A stretch of 64,000 nucleotides of DNA from Prorocentrum cordatum (Eukaryota; Sar; Dinophyceae; Prorocentrales; Prorocentraceae): contig CAUYUJ010014172.1 in assembly GCA_963575745.1 (NCBI GenBank), forward strand, positions 569,501-633,500, written 5' to 3'. Below the pieces are notes generated by a model. It worked only from the letters and a program-made list of their open reading frames with translations, made no database searches and had not been told where the DNA came from. Position 1 is the first letter of the stretch. Every line of letters begins with the position of its first letter. A program made the position numbers and the translations under genes. Below, one piece after another: positions 1 through 9,081 of this stretch.

Positions 1-717
1 CAAGCGTCCCAGCATGTGATTGTGGCTGGCGCTCGAGCGGCAGCACACTACCCACTTGGAGATGTAGCTGGCGCTGAGGCGAGAGCACAGCGCCTAATGA
101 TGACGGATGCGGCCAGCGCGCAGGCGACAGCACCAATATCCCAGCCGGGGATGTGGCCAGAGCTCGGGGCGAGAGCACCGTTCCCAATCACGGATGTGGC
201 TGGCACTCGAGCGGCAACCCAATGAGGATGTGGCCCGCGTTGAGGCGAGAGTACCGTTCCCATTCAGGGAGTGGCCAGCGCGCAGTGTTGCGAGGATGTC
301 TCAGGCGGCACGGGCCAGACCAGCTCTCGCGGGGCATCTCCGAACCCAGAGCTGTGAGGATGTCTCGGGCGAAACTGCCTGGAACACCTCTGGTCAGGGC
401 ACCTCTGAGCCCAGGCGTGCGATGATGTCTAAGGCGAAACTTGCCGGACCACTTCGCGCTGGCATCCTTGCATGCGAAGCTGGCCGGACCGCCTCAGGTC
501 AGAGTGGATCGGAGCCCAGGAAGTTGCGAGGATGTCTCAAGCAAAACTACCTGGAAAACCTCGTGCGCGGTATCTCGGAGTCCGACGTTGCGAGGGATTA
601 TCTCAGGCGAAACTAACTGGACAACCTCGTACGCGGCATCTCGGAGCCTAGAGTCGCGACGTCGTCGGAAGCGAAGCTGGCCAGACCACCTTTGGCGCGG
701 CATCTCTGAGCCCAGAG
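1..717. repeat. Degenerate satellite, monomer about 62-66 bp
   Basis: Tandem degenerate monomers. Up to about 280 they centre on GATGTGGCTGGC and GAGGCGAGAG; from about 281 on the common core is GCGAGGATGTCTCAGGCG followed by AACTGGCCGGACCACCT and a GCGCGGCATCTCTGAGCC segment. Open frames here (for example 107-616) only reflect the GC-rich repeat, are unlike any family and change register between monomers. I see no gene. The array runs off the left edge of the window. Confidence 0.85.
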
Positions 718-2102
718 TTGCGAGGATGTCTCAGGCAAGATGGGCTGGATAACATTGTGCGCGGCATGTCGCAGACGAACCTGGCTGGACCACCGCAGGT
801 TAAAGCAGAGGAGCCCAAAGTTGCGAGGATACCTCAGGCGAACTGGCTGCAGAGGTGCGAGGACGTCTCACGCGAAACTGGCCATACCAGCTATCGCGCG
901 GCACCTGACGATATGTCAATAAGAACGGTCCGCACCACCTCGGGTCAGGGGATATGGGAGCCTAGAGTCGCGAGGACGTCTCAAGCGACACTGGCTTGAA
1001 AACGTCGCGCGCGGCACCTCTGAGCCGAGTCGCGAGGATGTCTCAGGCGAAATGGGCTGGATAACATCGTGCGCGGCATGTCGCAGACGTGGCTGGACCA
1101 CCGCAGGTTAAAGCAGAGGAGCACAGAGTTGCGAGGATACCTCAGGCGGAACTGGCTGGAGCACCTCGCATGCGCCCTCTCCTACCCCAGAGCTGCGAGG
1201 ACGTCTCACGCGAAACTGGCCACACCAACTCTCGCGCGGCATTTCACGATATTTCAAAAGAAACGGTCCGCACCACCTCGGGTCAGGGGATATGGGAGCC
1301 TAGAGTCGCGAGGACGTCTCAAGCGACACTGGCTTGAACACGTCGCACGCGGCACCTCTGAGCCCAGAGTCGCGAGGATGTCTCAGGCGAAGTGGGCTGG
1401 ATAACATCGTGCGCGGCATGTCGCAGACGAACCTGGCTGGACCACCGCAGGTTAAAGCAGAGGAGCACAGAGTTGCGAGGATACCTCAGGCGGAACTGGC
1501 TGGAGTACCTCGCATGCGCCCTCTCCTACCCCAGAGCTGCGAGGACGTCTCACGCGAAACTGGCCACACCAACTCTCGCGCGGCACCTGACAATATTTCA
1601 ATAAGAACGGTCCGCACCACCTCGGGTCAGGGGATATGGGAGCCTAGAGTCGCGAGGACGTCTCAAGCGACACTGGCTTGAAAACGTCGCACGCGGCACC
1701 TCTGAGCCCAGAGTCGCGAGGATGTCTCAGGCGAAATGGGCTGGATAACATCGTGCGCGGCATGTCGCAGACGAACCTGGCTGGACCACCGCAGGTTAAA
1801 GCAGAGGAGCACAGAGTCGCGAGGATACCTCAGGCGGAACTGGCTGGAGCACCTCGCATGCGCCCTCTCCTACCCCAGAGCTGCGAGGACGTCTCACGCG
1901 AAACTGGCCACAACAACTCTCGCGCGGCATTTCACGATATTTGAAAAGAAACGGTCCGCACCACCTCGGGTCAGGGGATATTGGGGCCCAGAGTTGCGAG
2001 GACATCTCAAGCGACACTGGCTTGAACACGTTGCACGCGGCATCTCCGAACCCATAGTTGCGAGGATGTCTCATGCGATGCTGGCCGGGCCACTTCAGGT
2101 CA
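718..2102. repeat. Higher-order satellite repeat, about 344-bp period, four copies
   Basis: Copies begin near 718, 1028, 1368 and 1712, each with the marker GATGTCTCAGGC then ATGGGCTGGATAAC. Spacings are about 310, 340 and 344 bp; the first copy lacks a piece. Each copy is built from sub-monomers of about 64 and 103-112 bp that share the GCGAGGA core, so this is a two-level repeat. Copies 3 and 4 differ at only scattered bases, which suggests recent homogenisation. The array stops at 2102 where the retroelement begins. Confidence 0.85.
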
Positions 2103-2210
2103 TACGCGTTTTATAAACACATTTTTACAGTAGCATCGTCAATGTATCTAGCCGCCTTCATTGCATCCATTCGTTGCATGTCATTACCGTTGTTTGGCTG
2201 CAGTTTCGGC
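2103..2210 (+). repeat. Split direct repeat A1 (5' end of YR element)
   Basis: 108 bp beginning TACGCGTTTTATAAACAC, repeated at 9621-9728 with one visible substitution (T/C at 2122 against 9640). It defines the 5' end of the element; upstream of it is satellite DNA ending CTTCAGGTCA. The A copies diverge completely after CAGTTTCGGC. Confidence 0.9.
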
Positions 2211-2490
2211 TCGAGGGGTTTGAGAGGCGGGCAGCCCCGCCTTTTCTCGAGCCTTCGAGCACACCAGCCTTTCAGGTGTTCGAGGCGCCCGCGCGCTCGC
2301 GGGCGATCGGGGCCCCGCTGGGCCCTGCTGCGCGGCCGCTGGCCCGTGCCCGCCGCGGCCTGCGGCGCCGCGGGCGTGGGCCACCCAGGGCGGCGAGGGC
2401 CGCCCCCTGCCACAGGCGCGCCGCGCCGCGTGGCCTCGCGTCGCCACGGCGCGTGCTGGGCCTGTCGGGTGGGCCCTGGCGCTGGCGATC
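2211..2490 (+). other. 5' leader of the YR element
   Basis: GC-rich leader between A1 and the first gag-like frame. The reading frame of ORF1 is already open from 2224 (after a TGA at 2221) but has no in-frame ATG here, so it may be untranslated leader or the start may be non-AUG. No TATA box or other promoter motif is recognisable. Confidence 0.5.
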
Positions 2491-3174
2491 GTGGCCAGCG
2501 AGTGGGAGGCGCTGTTGCCGGGCCTGTGGGAGGCCAGCGCGGAGGAGGGCGAGAGCGACAGCGAGCCGCTCTTCTCGGCGCCCGCTGGGCAGGACGGCGC
2601 GGAGGAGCTGTTCAAGGGGACTCGGCCCAGCTACATGGCGCCGTGGGCGCGCTGGAACCGGCTGTACCTGCTGTCGCAGACGAAGCCGACCGGCGTGGTG
2701 CTCCTCCTGATCACCAAGGTCGGGGGGGCGAAGTCCACCGTGTGGACTGCGGTGGACCCGACGCAGCGGGTGGTGCTGAACGTCCGCGACAAGAAGTTCG
2801 CGCTCAGCAAGCCAAAGCAAGGGATCGTGTGGACGGAGCACCCGGGCCTCACCGAGAAGCAGCGGGATGCTGCGCTGATCGCATCCGAGCGTCTGATAGC
2901 TCGCTCGGAGTTGAAGGAGGCCGAGGCGCGGACGGAGAAGGTGAAGCACGCCCAGAAGAAGAAGAAGTCGAGCTCCAAGACGGCGATGGCGAGCTGGATG
3001 TTCAAGGGGGTGAGCACGGCCGCTGTGGCGGGCTGGAGCTACCGCACCGCCGGTGCCTGGGGCTCGGCGGCGTTCCTTGGGTGGCGTGTGTGGCGCTACC
3101 TGGAGCTGGGCTCTTGGCTGAGCAGCGGATACCACACCGTGAAGGCGGGCTTCCAGGCGTTCGAGGACCTGTAG
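2491..3174 (+). CDS. ORF1 of YR element, gag-like N-terminal part
   Basis: The open frame runs 2224-3174 and ends in TAG. The first in-frame ATG is at 2635 (180 aa); coding-like sequence extends upstream to about 2491 with a GTG there, so the true start is uncertain. The product has an acidic N-terminus, a segment around WNRLYLLSQTKP, then a Lys-rich stretch near codons 150-165 (KHAQKKKKSSS) and a Trp/Tyr-rich C-terminus. I recognise no named domain; its position before the RT is where gag lies in YR elements. After the TAG the same frame continues without shift into ORF2, which starts with ATG seven bases later. The two may therefore be one interrupted gag, or two ORFs linked by readthrough. 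Confidence 0.6.
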   Translation: MASEWEALLPGLWEASAEEGESDSEPLFSAPAGQDGAEELFKGTRPSYMAPWARWNRLYLLSQTKPTGVVLLLITKVGGAKSTVWTAVDPTQRVVLNVRDKKFALSKPKQGIVWTEHPGLTEKQRDAALIASERLIARSELKEAEARTEKVKHAQKKKKSSSKTAMASWMFKGVSTAAVAGWSYRTAGAWGSAAFLGWRVWRYLELGSWLSSGYHTVKAGFQAFEDL

Positions 3175-3180
3175 TCCGTG

Positions 3181-4332
3181 ATGGAGCTGGCCAACGACAT
3201 GTACGAGAACGGGGACCTGGAGAAGATCGCCTGCACCGTCGGTGGGATCGCGGTGGCGGGCTACATGATCTGGATGTACCACACCCACGGTGGCGAGGGT
3301 CGAGGGGACAGTTCTGACAGTGAGAGCGACAGTGACGACGGGACGGCCATCATCGGGGGACGAGATATGAGCGACAGTGACGACGAACCCGATGCGAAGG
3401 CTTTGTTCTCGGAGCTGGCGAGGGGTCAAGCGGAGTTGGCTTCAGCGGTGGTCGACCTGAAGGACCGGATGCGCGAGGAGGCCGAGGCAAGGCTGCCAGT
3501 GCCGCCCCCTGCCCAGGCGCCCGCTCGTCAGACCTCGCGTCGGGAGGAGTCCCCAGAGGGGGCTCGGACGCCTGGCGGGTCGGAGCCGAGTGGGGGCGAC
3601 ATCGATGCGTTCATTCGGAAGCTGAACGAGCACGAGGGGGTCGTGGCGAGGAACTCGGCGAGGGCGACGGCGGGCTCGGCGACGCCCGTGAGCAGCAGCG
3701 GGAACAGCGGCTCGTGGGAGAAGATTGGCGCCGAGCTCGACGATCCCATGAAGGACCAGATCGTGCAGCTGAAGTTGGAGTCGGCCAACCCGAAGGACAG
3801 CCTCCTGACGGTGCTGCAGCAGTACCGGCCCGCGGTGGGCGGTCAGGTCTGCGGGGTCCGGACTCGGGTCGCGCCGACGGTGCTGGCGAAGCTCTACCGT
3901 GGAGGGAGGACGGCGCGCGTCGAGACGCAGGAGTGGCTTCGCAGCAAGGAGCTGCAGGGCGCGTCGGTGGCGAACGAGGTGAACATGTTGGCCATGGTGC
4001 TGGACCGCATGATGACCTCGGGGGAGCACGACGCGCTTTTCAACAGCCAGGCGTCCGAGCTGACCTGTTTGCGGCTCTACTCGATCTGGAAGGCCTACGA
4101 GCGGGTGCAGTGCAGGGCCGACTGGCAGAGGCCCAAGCAGCAGAACGGCGGCAAGTGGAAGTCCAAGGTCGACTGGAGTTTGGCGGAGGAGTACCTGAGG
4201 CTGGACGGAGATCGTGACAGCGAGAACCTGAAGGCCGACGAGGAGGTTCTGGAGAAGTTAAGGCGCCGCGCGACCCTCAACAAGCACCTGAACGCAGGTG
4301 GCGGCGGGGCAGGCGGTGCCGACGGCGAATAG
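3181..4332 (+). CDS. ORF2 of YR element, gag-like protein with coiled-coil and acidic regions
   Basis: 383 codons from ATG 3181 to TAG 4330-4332, in the same frame as ORF1. Near the N-terminus is a hydrophobic stretch (about residues 17-30, IAVAGYMIWM), then a Ser/Asp/Glu-rich acidic region, a probable amphipathic helix (ALFSELARGQAELASAVVDL), a Pro-rich linker, and a C-terminal half rich in charged helices ending in a Gly-rich tail. No CCHC zinc knuckle is visible. It resembles in general character the ORF preceding RT in dinoflagellate YR elements, so a structural (gag) role is inferred from position. The frame stays open after the TAG for another 1.1 kb. Confidence 0.65.
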   Translation: MELANDMYENGDLEKIACTVGGIAVAGYMIWMYHTHGGEGRGDSSDSESDSDDGTAIIGGRDMSDSDDEPDAKALFSELARGQAELASAVVDLKDRMREEAEARLPVPPPAQAPARQTSRREESPEGARTPGGSEPSGGDIDAFIRKLNEHEGVVARNSARATAGSATPVSSSGNSGSWEKIGAELDDPMKDQIVQLKLESANPKDSLLTVLQQYRPAVGGQVCGVRTRVAPTVLAKLYRGGRTARVETQEWLRSKELQGASVANEVNMLAMVLDRMMTSGEHDALFNSQASELTCLRLYSIWKAYERVQCRADWQRPKQQNGGKWKSKVDWSLAEEYLRLDGDRDSENLKADEEVLEKLRRRATLNKHLNAGGGGAGGADGE

Positions 4333-4335
4333 GTT

Positions 4336-4830
4336 GCGGCCGGTGCGATCGTGGTAACCACTGGCCAAGAGCGTGCTACAGGCACCACGCCACGCTGCTT
4401 GGGGGGGCCGGCGACCTCTCGCCGCCCGCCTCAGGCCGTCATCCTGATCGGGTTCTTCGTGTGCCTGCTGGGCTGGGTGTTCATCGAGCGTGCCTGGGAG
4501 GGCTTCTCCGCCCAGGCGATTTTCGAGTCCGAGGAGGTCGACGTCGACCTGTTCGAGGCTCCACTGCCGCAGGCAAGTCAACCAGTGCGTCGTGGTGCAG
4601 GTCACCAGGTGGGAGCTTTCCCAGACGTCGTGAATGGATCCTCGAGAGCGCGACCCGCTGAGAACACTTCCCGACCTCCCCTTTCCACTGAGTACGAGGA
4701 GATCGAGTGCGGGTTTGAGTTCTGTCAGCCTGCGTGTTACGTGGAGGAGGGTGGCGAGGACGGTCTCGGCGATCAAGAGCATGGCTTCGGGCTGTGCGAG
4801 TGGCTGGCGTACCCCATCGCCACTGAAGAC
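4336..4830 (+). CDS. Linker frame between gag and RT, with a membrane-like segment
   Basis: Still in the gag frame after the TAG at 4330-4332. It has a strongly hydrophobic segment (AVILIGFFVCLLGWVF, about 4432-4480), then an acidic segment with the Cys-containing stretch ECGFEFCQPACYVEEGG (about 4705-4755). Downstream, coding character moves to the next frame (+1) somewhere around 4815-4845, where a Gly/Glu-rich run makes the crossover hard to place. The RT frame also has an ATG at 4634, so a separate RT start is possible. No named domain; inferred N-terminal part of the pol polyprotein. A hydrophobic segment here is unusual for a pol protein. Confidence 0.45.
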
Positions 4831-6895
4831 GGAGGAGGTGGCGAAGGAGAGGTGGACAGCGAGCAGCCCGCTCCAGAAGAGGATCATCAGCGACATCTGG
4901 GACCGGCACGCCGTTCGGGCGGGCCGGGGCACCATCAGCGACGGCAAGGGGGCTCTTTGCCGCCTCGAGGAGACGGCGGGCAGCGGCTACTTCACAACGG
5001 TAAGGAAGATGGAGATGGAGAAGAAGAAGGTGGCAAGATACAAGAAGGGGGATCTGTGCCCTCTCCGAGCTGGTCAGGTCTCCCTACCCAACCCGGGTAC
5101 GACGCCTCTTCGTGTCCAGGACCTCTCGGCTTGTGCAGGCAGCTATATCGACTCGTGCCAGAAGCTGATGATCAAGAGCCCTGGCGAGGTGGACTGGGAG
5201 CGATACGAGAAGACGAAGAGCTACTCGGACCCGGCGCTGAGAAGCAGGACCGAGAAGCTGGAGCTCCTGTCGCGCATGTACCAGGCGGGGAAGCTCGACT
5301 ACGTGAAGGAGGTGAAGGAGAAGGTAGGTCTGTTGACGGTGGCCAAGGACGTCGACCCCGACTCAGGGGAAGTGCTAAAGAGCCGCTTGATCTGGGATTG
5401 CAGGAAGGTCAACGTTCTTTTTCACGAGCCGCCGTGGGTGCCGCTTAGGAGTCCCGCAGGTCTGGTTTTGTTGGAATTGGACGAGGTGATCCTACATGGG
5501 CGGCGGCTCTTCTCATTCCAGGGCGACGTACCTGATTGGTTCTATCGACTGCACTGGGGCTCGGAACTGCCGGAGTTCTTTGTCGTGGAGGGTGTGTCGC
5601 CGCGGGAGCTGTACCAGTACGGGCAGGAGAAGGGCTTGAAGTTCAAGGTGCCTTTGGATTCGGAGATCGGTCTTGGAGCGGCGAGTCTGGTGATGGGCTC
5701 GGCCTGGGCGGTCTTCTTGGCACACACCTGCCTGGAAGCGAGCTTCGAGTCACTGCGGGCGCCGAGTATTACCTATGGGAAGCCGACCCCAAGCTTTCGG
5801 AGCCCGACGTCAACTACTCGACCTTCGTTGCAGCAAGGGGATCCCCCCCCAAGCGTGACCGAGGCGGTGGAGGACGAGACGGCCGAGGAGGTGGCGGTGA
5901 AGCTCATCCTGATGCTTTATACCGACGATTACATCGGTTTTACTCTGAAGGGCCCAGGCGAGGAGGAGGACATCGTGAAGGACAAGGAGGAGGTGAAAGA
6001 GCTCCTGAACAGCAAGGGCCTCGCGATCCGCAAGGAGGACTGGGGAGAGGGGCTCAGCGCGGGGCTTGGACTCACGATACCTACGGCCAGGCCCTACGTC
6101 CTGAGGGTCCAGACGAAGAAGTTGGCGGAGCTGGTCTTGGCGACGGAGGCCCTGCTGATGGAGGACGCTGCTCAGCCAGCAGTCTTGTCGAGTCTGGTGG
6201 GCCATTGGACGTGGACCATGATGGTGTTCAGGCCCGCGTTCGCCATCCTGGACGACACCTACAGATGGGTTCGGAGCTGGGAGCTGGAGGAGGCGGTCGT
6301 GCCGAGGAGGCTGCCCGAGATCGTCAAGAGCGAGCTCGCGGCCCTGGTCAGCCTCTCGATCTACATGGAGGCGGACTTGGAGGCCCCCTGGTGGCCACGT
6401 GCGTACATGACGGACGCCTCGGAGAGCGGATATGGAGCCCTGGCCTGCGACTGCGATCCCGAGGAGGCGAGAGCGGAAGCGGCACGGGGAACGGAAGGTC
6501 TCTGGGGCCCTCTGGTGGAGGATGTGTACACCGAGGTGGAGAGGACGGTGGAGGCCGAAGGCGACGAGGAGGACCTGCCGGCCCGACCCCAGGCTGGCCG
6601 CCCGGGGGTGCTGGAGTTGTTCTCGGGATCGTCGAGGTTGCCGGATGCCGTCAAGGAGCTCACGAACTCCTGGGGGGAGGCGTGGGACATCTCGGAGGGG
6701 GCCGAGTACGACGTGCTGGTATGCGAGAACCTGGAGCTGCTGCTGAGGAGGCTGCGTCAGGGGTGGTACTGGTGGGTTCACATAGCGCCGCCTTGCGCCA
6801 CCTTCTCGAAAGCTCGGGTGCCGCCTCTGAGGTCAACCGAGTGCATCTGGGGTCTGCCCGCGCTGGACGGATCAAGTCAGACCAAGCTCGAGTAA
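4634..6895 (+). CDS. Reverse transcriptase - RNase H (5' part) - C5-MTase-like polyprotein
   Basis: 753 codons from ATG 4634, ended by TAA 6893-6895. Residues about 230-560 are reverse transcriptase: motif A as GDVPDWFYRL (Asp codons 5525 and 5534), a motif around LVMGSAWAVF, and the catalytic YTDD box at 5918-5929 in MLYTDDYIGF. At residue 594 the RNase H first strand appears (MTDASESGYGAL, catalytic Asp at 6413). From residue about 655 a cytosine-methyltransferase-like region begins: motif I LELFSGSSRLP (6611-6643) and motif IV APPCATFS with the putative catalytic Cys at 6794. The TAA interrupts this domain, because the same frame continues beyond it with motif VI. Expected role: copying the element RNA to DNA, with possible DNA methylation. 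Whether the stop is real, recoded or an assembly error is open. Confidence 0.85.
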   Translation: MDPRERDPLRTLPDLPFPLSTRRSSAGLSSVSLRVTWRRVARTVSAIKSMASGCASGWRTPSPLKTEEVAKERWTASSPLQKRIISDIWDRHAVRAGRGTISDGKGALCRLEETAGSGYFTTVRKMEMEKKKVARYKKGDLCPLRAGQVSLPNPGTTPLRVQDLSACAGSYIDSCQKLMIKSPGEVDWERYEKTKSYSDPALRSRTEKLELLSRMYQAGKLDYVKEVKEKVGLLTVAKDVDPDSGEVLKSRLIWDCRKVNVLFHEPPWVPLRSPAGLVLLELDEVILHGRRLFSFQGDVPDWFYRLHWGSELPEFFVVEGVSPRELYQYGQEKGLKFKVPLDSEIGLGAASLVMGSAWAVFLAHTCLEASFESLRAPSITYGKPTPSFRSPTSTTRPSLQQGDPPPSVTEAVEDETAEEVAVKLILMLYTDDYIGFTLKGPGEEEDIVKDKEEVKELLNSKGLAIRKEDWGEGLSAGLGLTIPTARPYVLRVQTKKLAELVLATEALLMEDAAQPAVLSSLVGHWTWTMMVFRPAFAILDDTYRWVRSWELEEAVVPRRLPEIVKSELAALVSLSIYMEADLEAPWWPRAYMTDASESGYGALACDCDPEEARAEAARGTEGLWGPLVEDVYTEVERTVEAEGDEEDLPARPQAGRPGVLELFSGSSRLPDAVKELTNSWGEAWDISEGAEYDVLVCENLELLLRRLRQGWYWWVHIAPPCATFSKARVPPLRSTECIWGLPALDGSSQTKLE
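5325..6260 (+). other. Reverse transcriptase domain
   Basis: Fingers and palm read continuously in one frame. It has a conserved entry segment (KSRLIWDCRKVN), motif A with Asp 5525-5527, a motif near LVMGSAWAVF, and YTDD at 5918-5929. An insert rich in Ser/Thr/Pro, then acidic, lies between LVMGSAW and YTDD (about 5760-5895). It is longer than usual and coincides with a run of eight C at 5846-5853, so a compensated length change is possible. The catalytic aspartates are all present. Confidence 0.85.
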
Positions 6896-7715
6896 GGGAA
6901 CCTGCTGTGCCTGGTGGCGGTGGAGGTGCTGAAGGGCTGCGTGACGCTGGCGATCCCCTTCACTTTGGAGAACCCTGCTGGGAGCTACATTTGGGCTTTC
7001 CCGCCGCTGGTGGAGGTGCTGTTGAAGGCGGACGTCTGGAGGGTGGAGCTGGACTACTGCATGTTTGGCGAGGTCTGGAAGAAGCCCACCGCTTTGTCAC
7101 GAGCGTGAAGGAGATGACGAAGCTGGCGAGGAGGTGTGCAGGTACCTTTCGCTGCTGCAGCCGCACGCTGAGGCCTCACCAGGAGCTGAGGGGCAAGTCA
7201 CCATGTGGGCTCAGGTGGACACAGCTGGCATGCGCGTACCCACTCGAGCTCTGCAGGTGCTATGCCGAGATCATGAAGGAGCTCGAGCCCGCGTGGGGAA
7301 CGATACCAGCGGGTGCCCGGCTGAGGCTGCGAGGAGGCCGGACACAGATCGCCAAGGCGACGGGGACGACCATGCCTCTCAGGCCCGTGTGGCTGAAGCA
7401 CCACTGGCACGTCCTCTTCTGCGGGAAGTGGGGGCACCAGGAGCACAACAACATCCTGGAGCTGCGGACGGTCCCGGACGGTGGTGGCCACACTGAGGCA
7501 TCTGAGCAGGACATCGCAGGCATGGGGGCACAGGATCCTGATTTTCACGGACTCGCTGGTGTCGCTGGGGGCGCTGCAGAAGGGGCGCTCTTCGGCGAAG
7601 GACGTCCTGCACCTGTGCCGCATCGCGGGGATCATCCAGATGGTGTGCAGGATCAGAGGCTACTACCGCTGGGTGCCGTCGGAGCTGAACCTGGCGGACG
7701 GGCCCTCGAGGGGGC
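6400..7715 (+). other. RNase H domain, split by the methyltransferase-like insert
   Basis: The four acidic residues expected of RNase H can be found in order: Asp 6413 in MTDASESGYGAL, Glu 7459 in HNNILELRTV, Asp 7550 in ILIFTDSLVSL, and Asp 7697 in ELNLADGPSR. The first and second are about 1046 nt (about 348 codons) apart, where an ordinary RNase H has a few dozen residues. The intervening sequence carries cytosine-methyltransferase motifs. A frame change lies between 7471 and 7481. Confidence 0.75.
6596..7138 (+). other. C5 cytosine-methyltransferase-like domain inside RNase H
   Basis: Motifs in the order of C5-MTases: motif I LELFSGSSRLP (AdoMet binding), motif IV APPCATFS with the Pro-Cys dipeptide that carries the nucleophile (Cys 6794), and motif VI as FTLENPAGS (Glu at 6968). 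These are followed by a CMFG-containing segment that resembles the motif VIII region. The domain is broken by TAA 6893-6895 and by an apparent one-base loss at 7090/7091. Retrotransposon-borne DNMTs have been described in dinoflagellates; a self-methylation role is inference from that literature. Confidence 0.7.
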
Positions 7716-7843
7716 TGCCCTTCGGCGCGGCGGAGGAGACGGTCAAGTTGCACGTGGCTCGGGGGGTGCCTCAGCGGCTGCAGCGGCTTTTGCATCAGCA
7801 TCGAGGCCATCAAGGCCCAGCCGCTGGGTCAGTGCACTTGTAG
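6896..7843 (+). pseudogene. Pol continuation: MTase C-terminus, connection and RNase H core, in shifted frames
   Basis: After TAA 6893-6895 the same frame continues through ENP (6968-6976) to about 7090. Coding then moves to the frame one base back (7090-7475: a Cys/His-containing segment and HNNILELRTV), and returns to the original frame from about 7481 to TGA 7841-7843 (TDSLVSL, GRSSAKD, YRWVPSELNLADGPSRG). Two compensating frame changes within 400 bases look like single-base losses and gains and not like programmed shifts. Apart from these lesions every expected segment is present. Confidence 0.7.
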
Positions 7844-9081
7844 TCTTCGCGACGCTGGTGACGCGAGGAGGTGCCGTGGGCTACCAGGACAGTCCGAGTC
7901 CGAGGTCTGCCAGGCCGCGAGGAGCGAGCGCGCAGCCGCCCCTGGCCAAGAAGGGGGCGCGGGCGTGGGAGGAGGCGCAGCATGACAAGCTGCGCTATAC
8001 GAACCGCCTGGTCATTCACGCCGTGGATGACTCGACAAACCTGGTCTACCAGAAGGCTGTGCGCGAGTTCCTGGTGGACGTCAAACGGAACCAGCTGGAC
8101 TTCACCACCTACGAGGCCAGGGACCAGGCGTTGGCAGACTACATTTCGGACATGTGCTACGTGCGCCGGCTCGGGTTCGGGCGGGGCAATAGCCTGTTCA
8201 ACGGGTTCATGCACGTCTTCCAGGACCACCGGGACCGGTTGCCCACGGCGGCGAGAGCTTTGAAGGCGTGGGCACGGCTCGGCGAATTGGGGGAAGGCGC
8301 TCCTGTTCCCATGGAGGCGGTCGGGCTGGTCATCAGCAGAATGTTCCGCACGGGGAGGCTCATCGAGGGCTCGGCGGTGCTCACGCAGCTGGACGGCTGG
8401 CTCAGGGAGCAGGACTGGGGCCAGCTCAGGGCCGAGGACGTCTCCGAGGGGCCAGGAGGGCAGCTGGCCTTCACCCTCGGCAGGCGTGAAAGGGGCGAGA
8501 AGGTCAAGACGGGCGCCAACCAGGGCGTGGTGCTCTCGTGGCCGGTGACCGCGGCCGTGGTGCGGGCCCTGCTGCGGAGCTGCGCCCGCAAGGACCTCGT
8601 CTTCCCCGTCTCGCAGGACAGGTTCAGGCGCGAGTGGCACAAGGCGCTCAAGGACGAGGGCCTCGCTGGCATGGGGCCACCCCATGCCATTCGGCACTCA
8701 GGGGCGGCCACATTCGTGGCTGGCGGCGGTTGCTTGGAGGCGGCTAGGCGCAAGGGCAGGTGGCAGACAACGTCGGCCTTGGCACGCTACACGAAGGCGC
8801 ATGTGCTCGTCAGCCAGCTCGCGAAGATGTCGGAGGAGCAGGTGAAGGCGGGCACCAGCTTTTGGGCGAGGCCGGCCGAGGCGCTGATGACGTGCATCGA
8901 GGAGTCCCCCGCCGCTCAGACTCCCCTGGCGAAGCAATTGCTGGAGGAGCTGGCGGGGGTGCAGGAGACGCACGTTGAGATCCCCTGCTTTGACGGCGGG
9001 CGGGTGCTGACGACGGGTCGCTCGAGCACAGCATCCCGAGCCCGTCACAGCCGCAAGACGAGAGTGGCTCGCGGATCGTGA
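7801..9081 (+). CDS. Tyrosine recombinase (YR) of the retroelement
   Basis: An intact frame to TGA 9079-9081; it has no clear ATG and may be made as the end of the polyprotein or by overlap with RNase H. The C-terminal half carries the catalytic set of phage-integrase-like recombinases: Arg in WLREQDWGQLRAEDV (8404), His-x-x-Arg in PPHAIRHSGA (8683 and 8692), Trp in KGRWQT (8761) and the nucleophilic Tyr in LARYTKAH (8788). The N-terminal half is helical, as in the core-binding domain. The enzyme would integrate the circular cDNA by strand exchange, which agrees with the split direct repeats and lack of target duplication. The C-terminal tail beyond the Tyr, about 95 residues, is unassigned. 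Confidence 0.88.
   Translation, partial: SRPSRPSRWVSALVVFATLVTRGGAVGYQDSPSPRSARPRGASAQPPLAKKGARAWEEAQHDKLRYTNRLVIHAVDDSTNLVYQKAVREFLVDVKRNQLDFTTYEARDQALADYISDMCYVRRLGFGRGNSLFNGFMHVFQDHRDRLPTAARALKAWARLGELGEGAPVPMEAVGLVISRMFRTGRLIEGSAVLTQLDGWLREQDWGQLRAEDVSEGPGGQLAFTLGRRERGEKVKTGANQGVVLSWPVTAAVVRALLRSCARKDLVFPVSQDRFRREWHKALKDEGLAGMGPPHAIRHSGAATFVAGGGCLEAARRKGRWQTTSALARYTKAHVLVSQLAKMSEEQVKAGTSFWARPAEALMTCIEESPAAQTPLAKQLLEELAGVQETHVEIPCFDGGRVLTTGRSSTASRARHSRKTRVARGS

Noticed and set aside
718-2056. CRISPR-like array in the regularly spaced left repeat
   Set aside because: The intervals are themselves repeated and diverged, and there are no cas genes; it is a higher-order satellite.
2058-3317. 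419-codon plus-strand and 385-codon minus-strand frames over the gag region
   Set aside because: Shadows of the gag-like frame, with Arg/Pro/Gly composition and no coherent motif.
5536-9081. A single 1181-codon protein in one frame across the retroelement
   Set aside because: The frame is open by GC bias. Only about 7090-7475 (MTase/RNase H segment) and 7800-9081 (YR) show family motifs; elsewhere the motifs are in the neighbouring frame.
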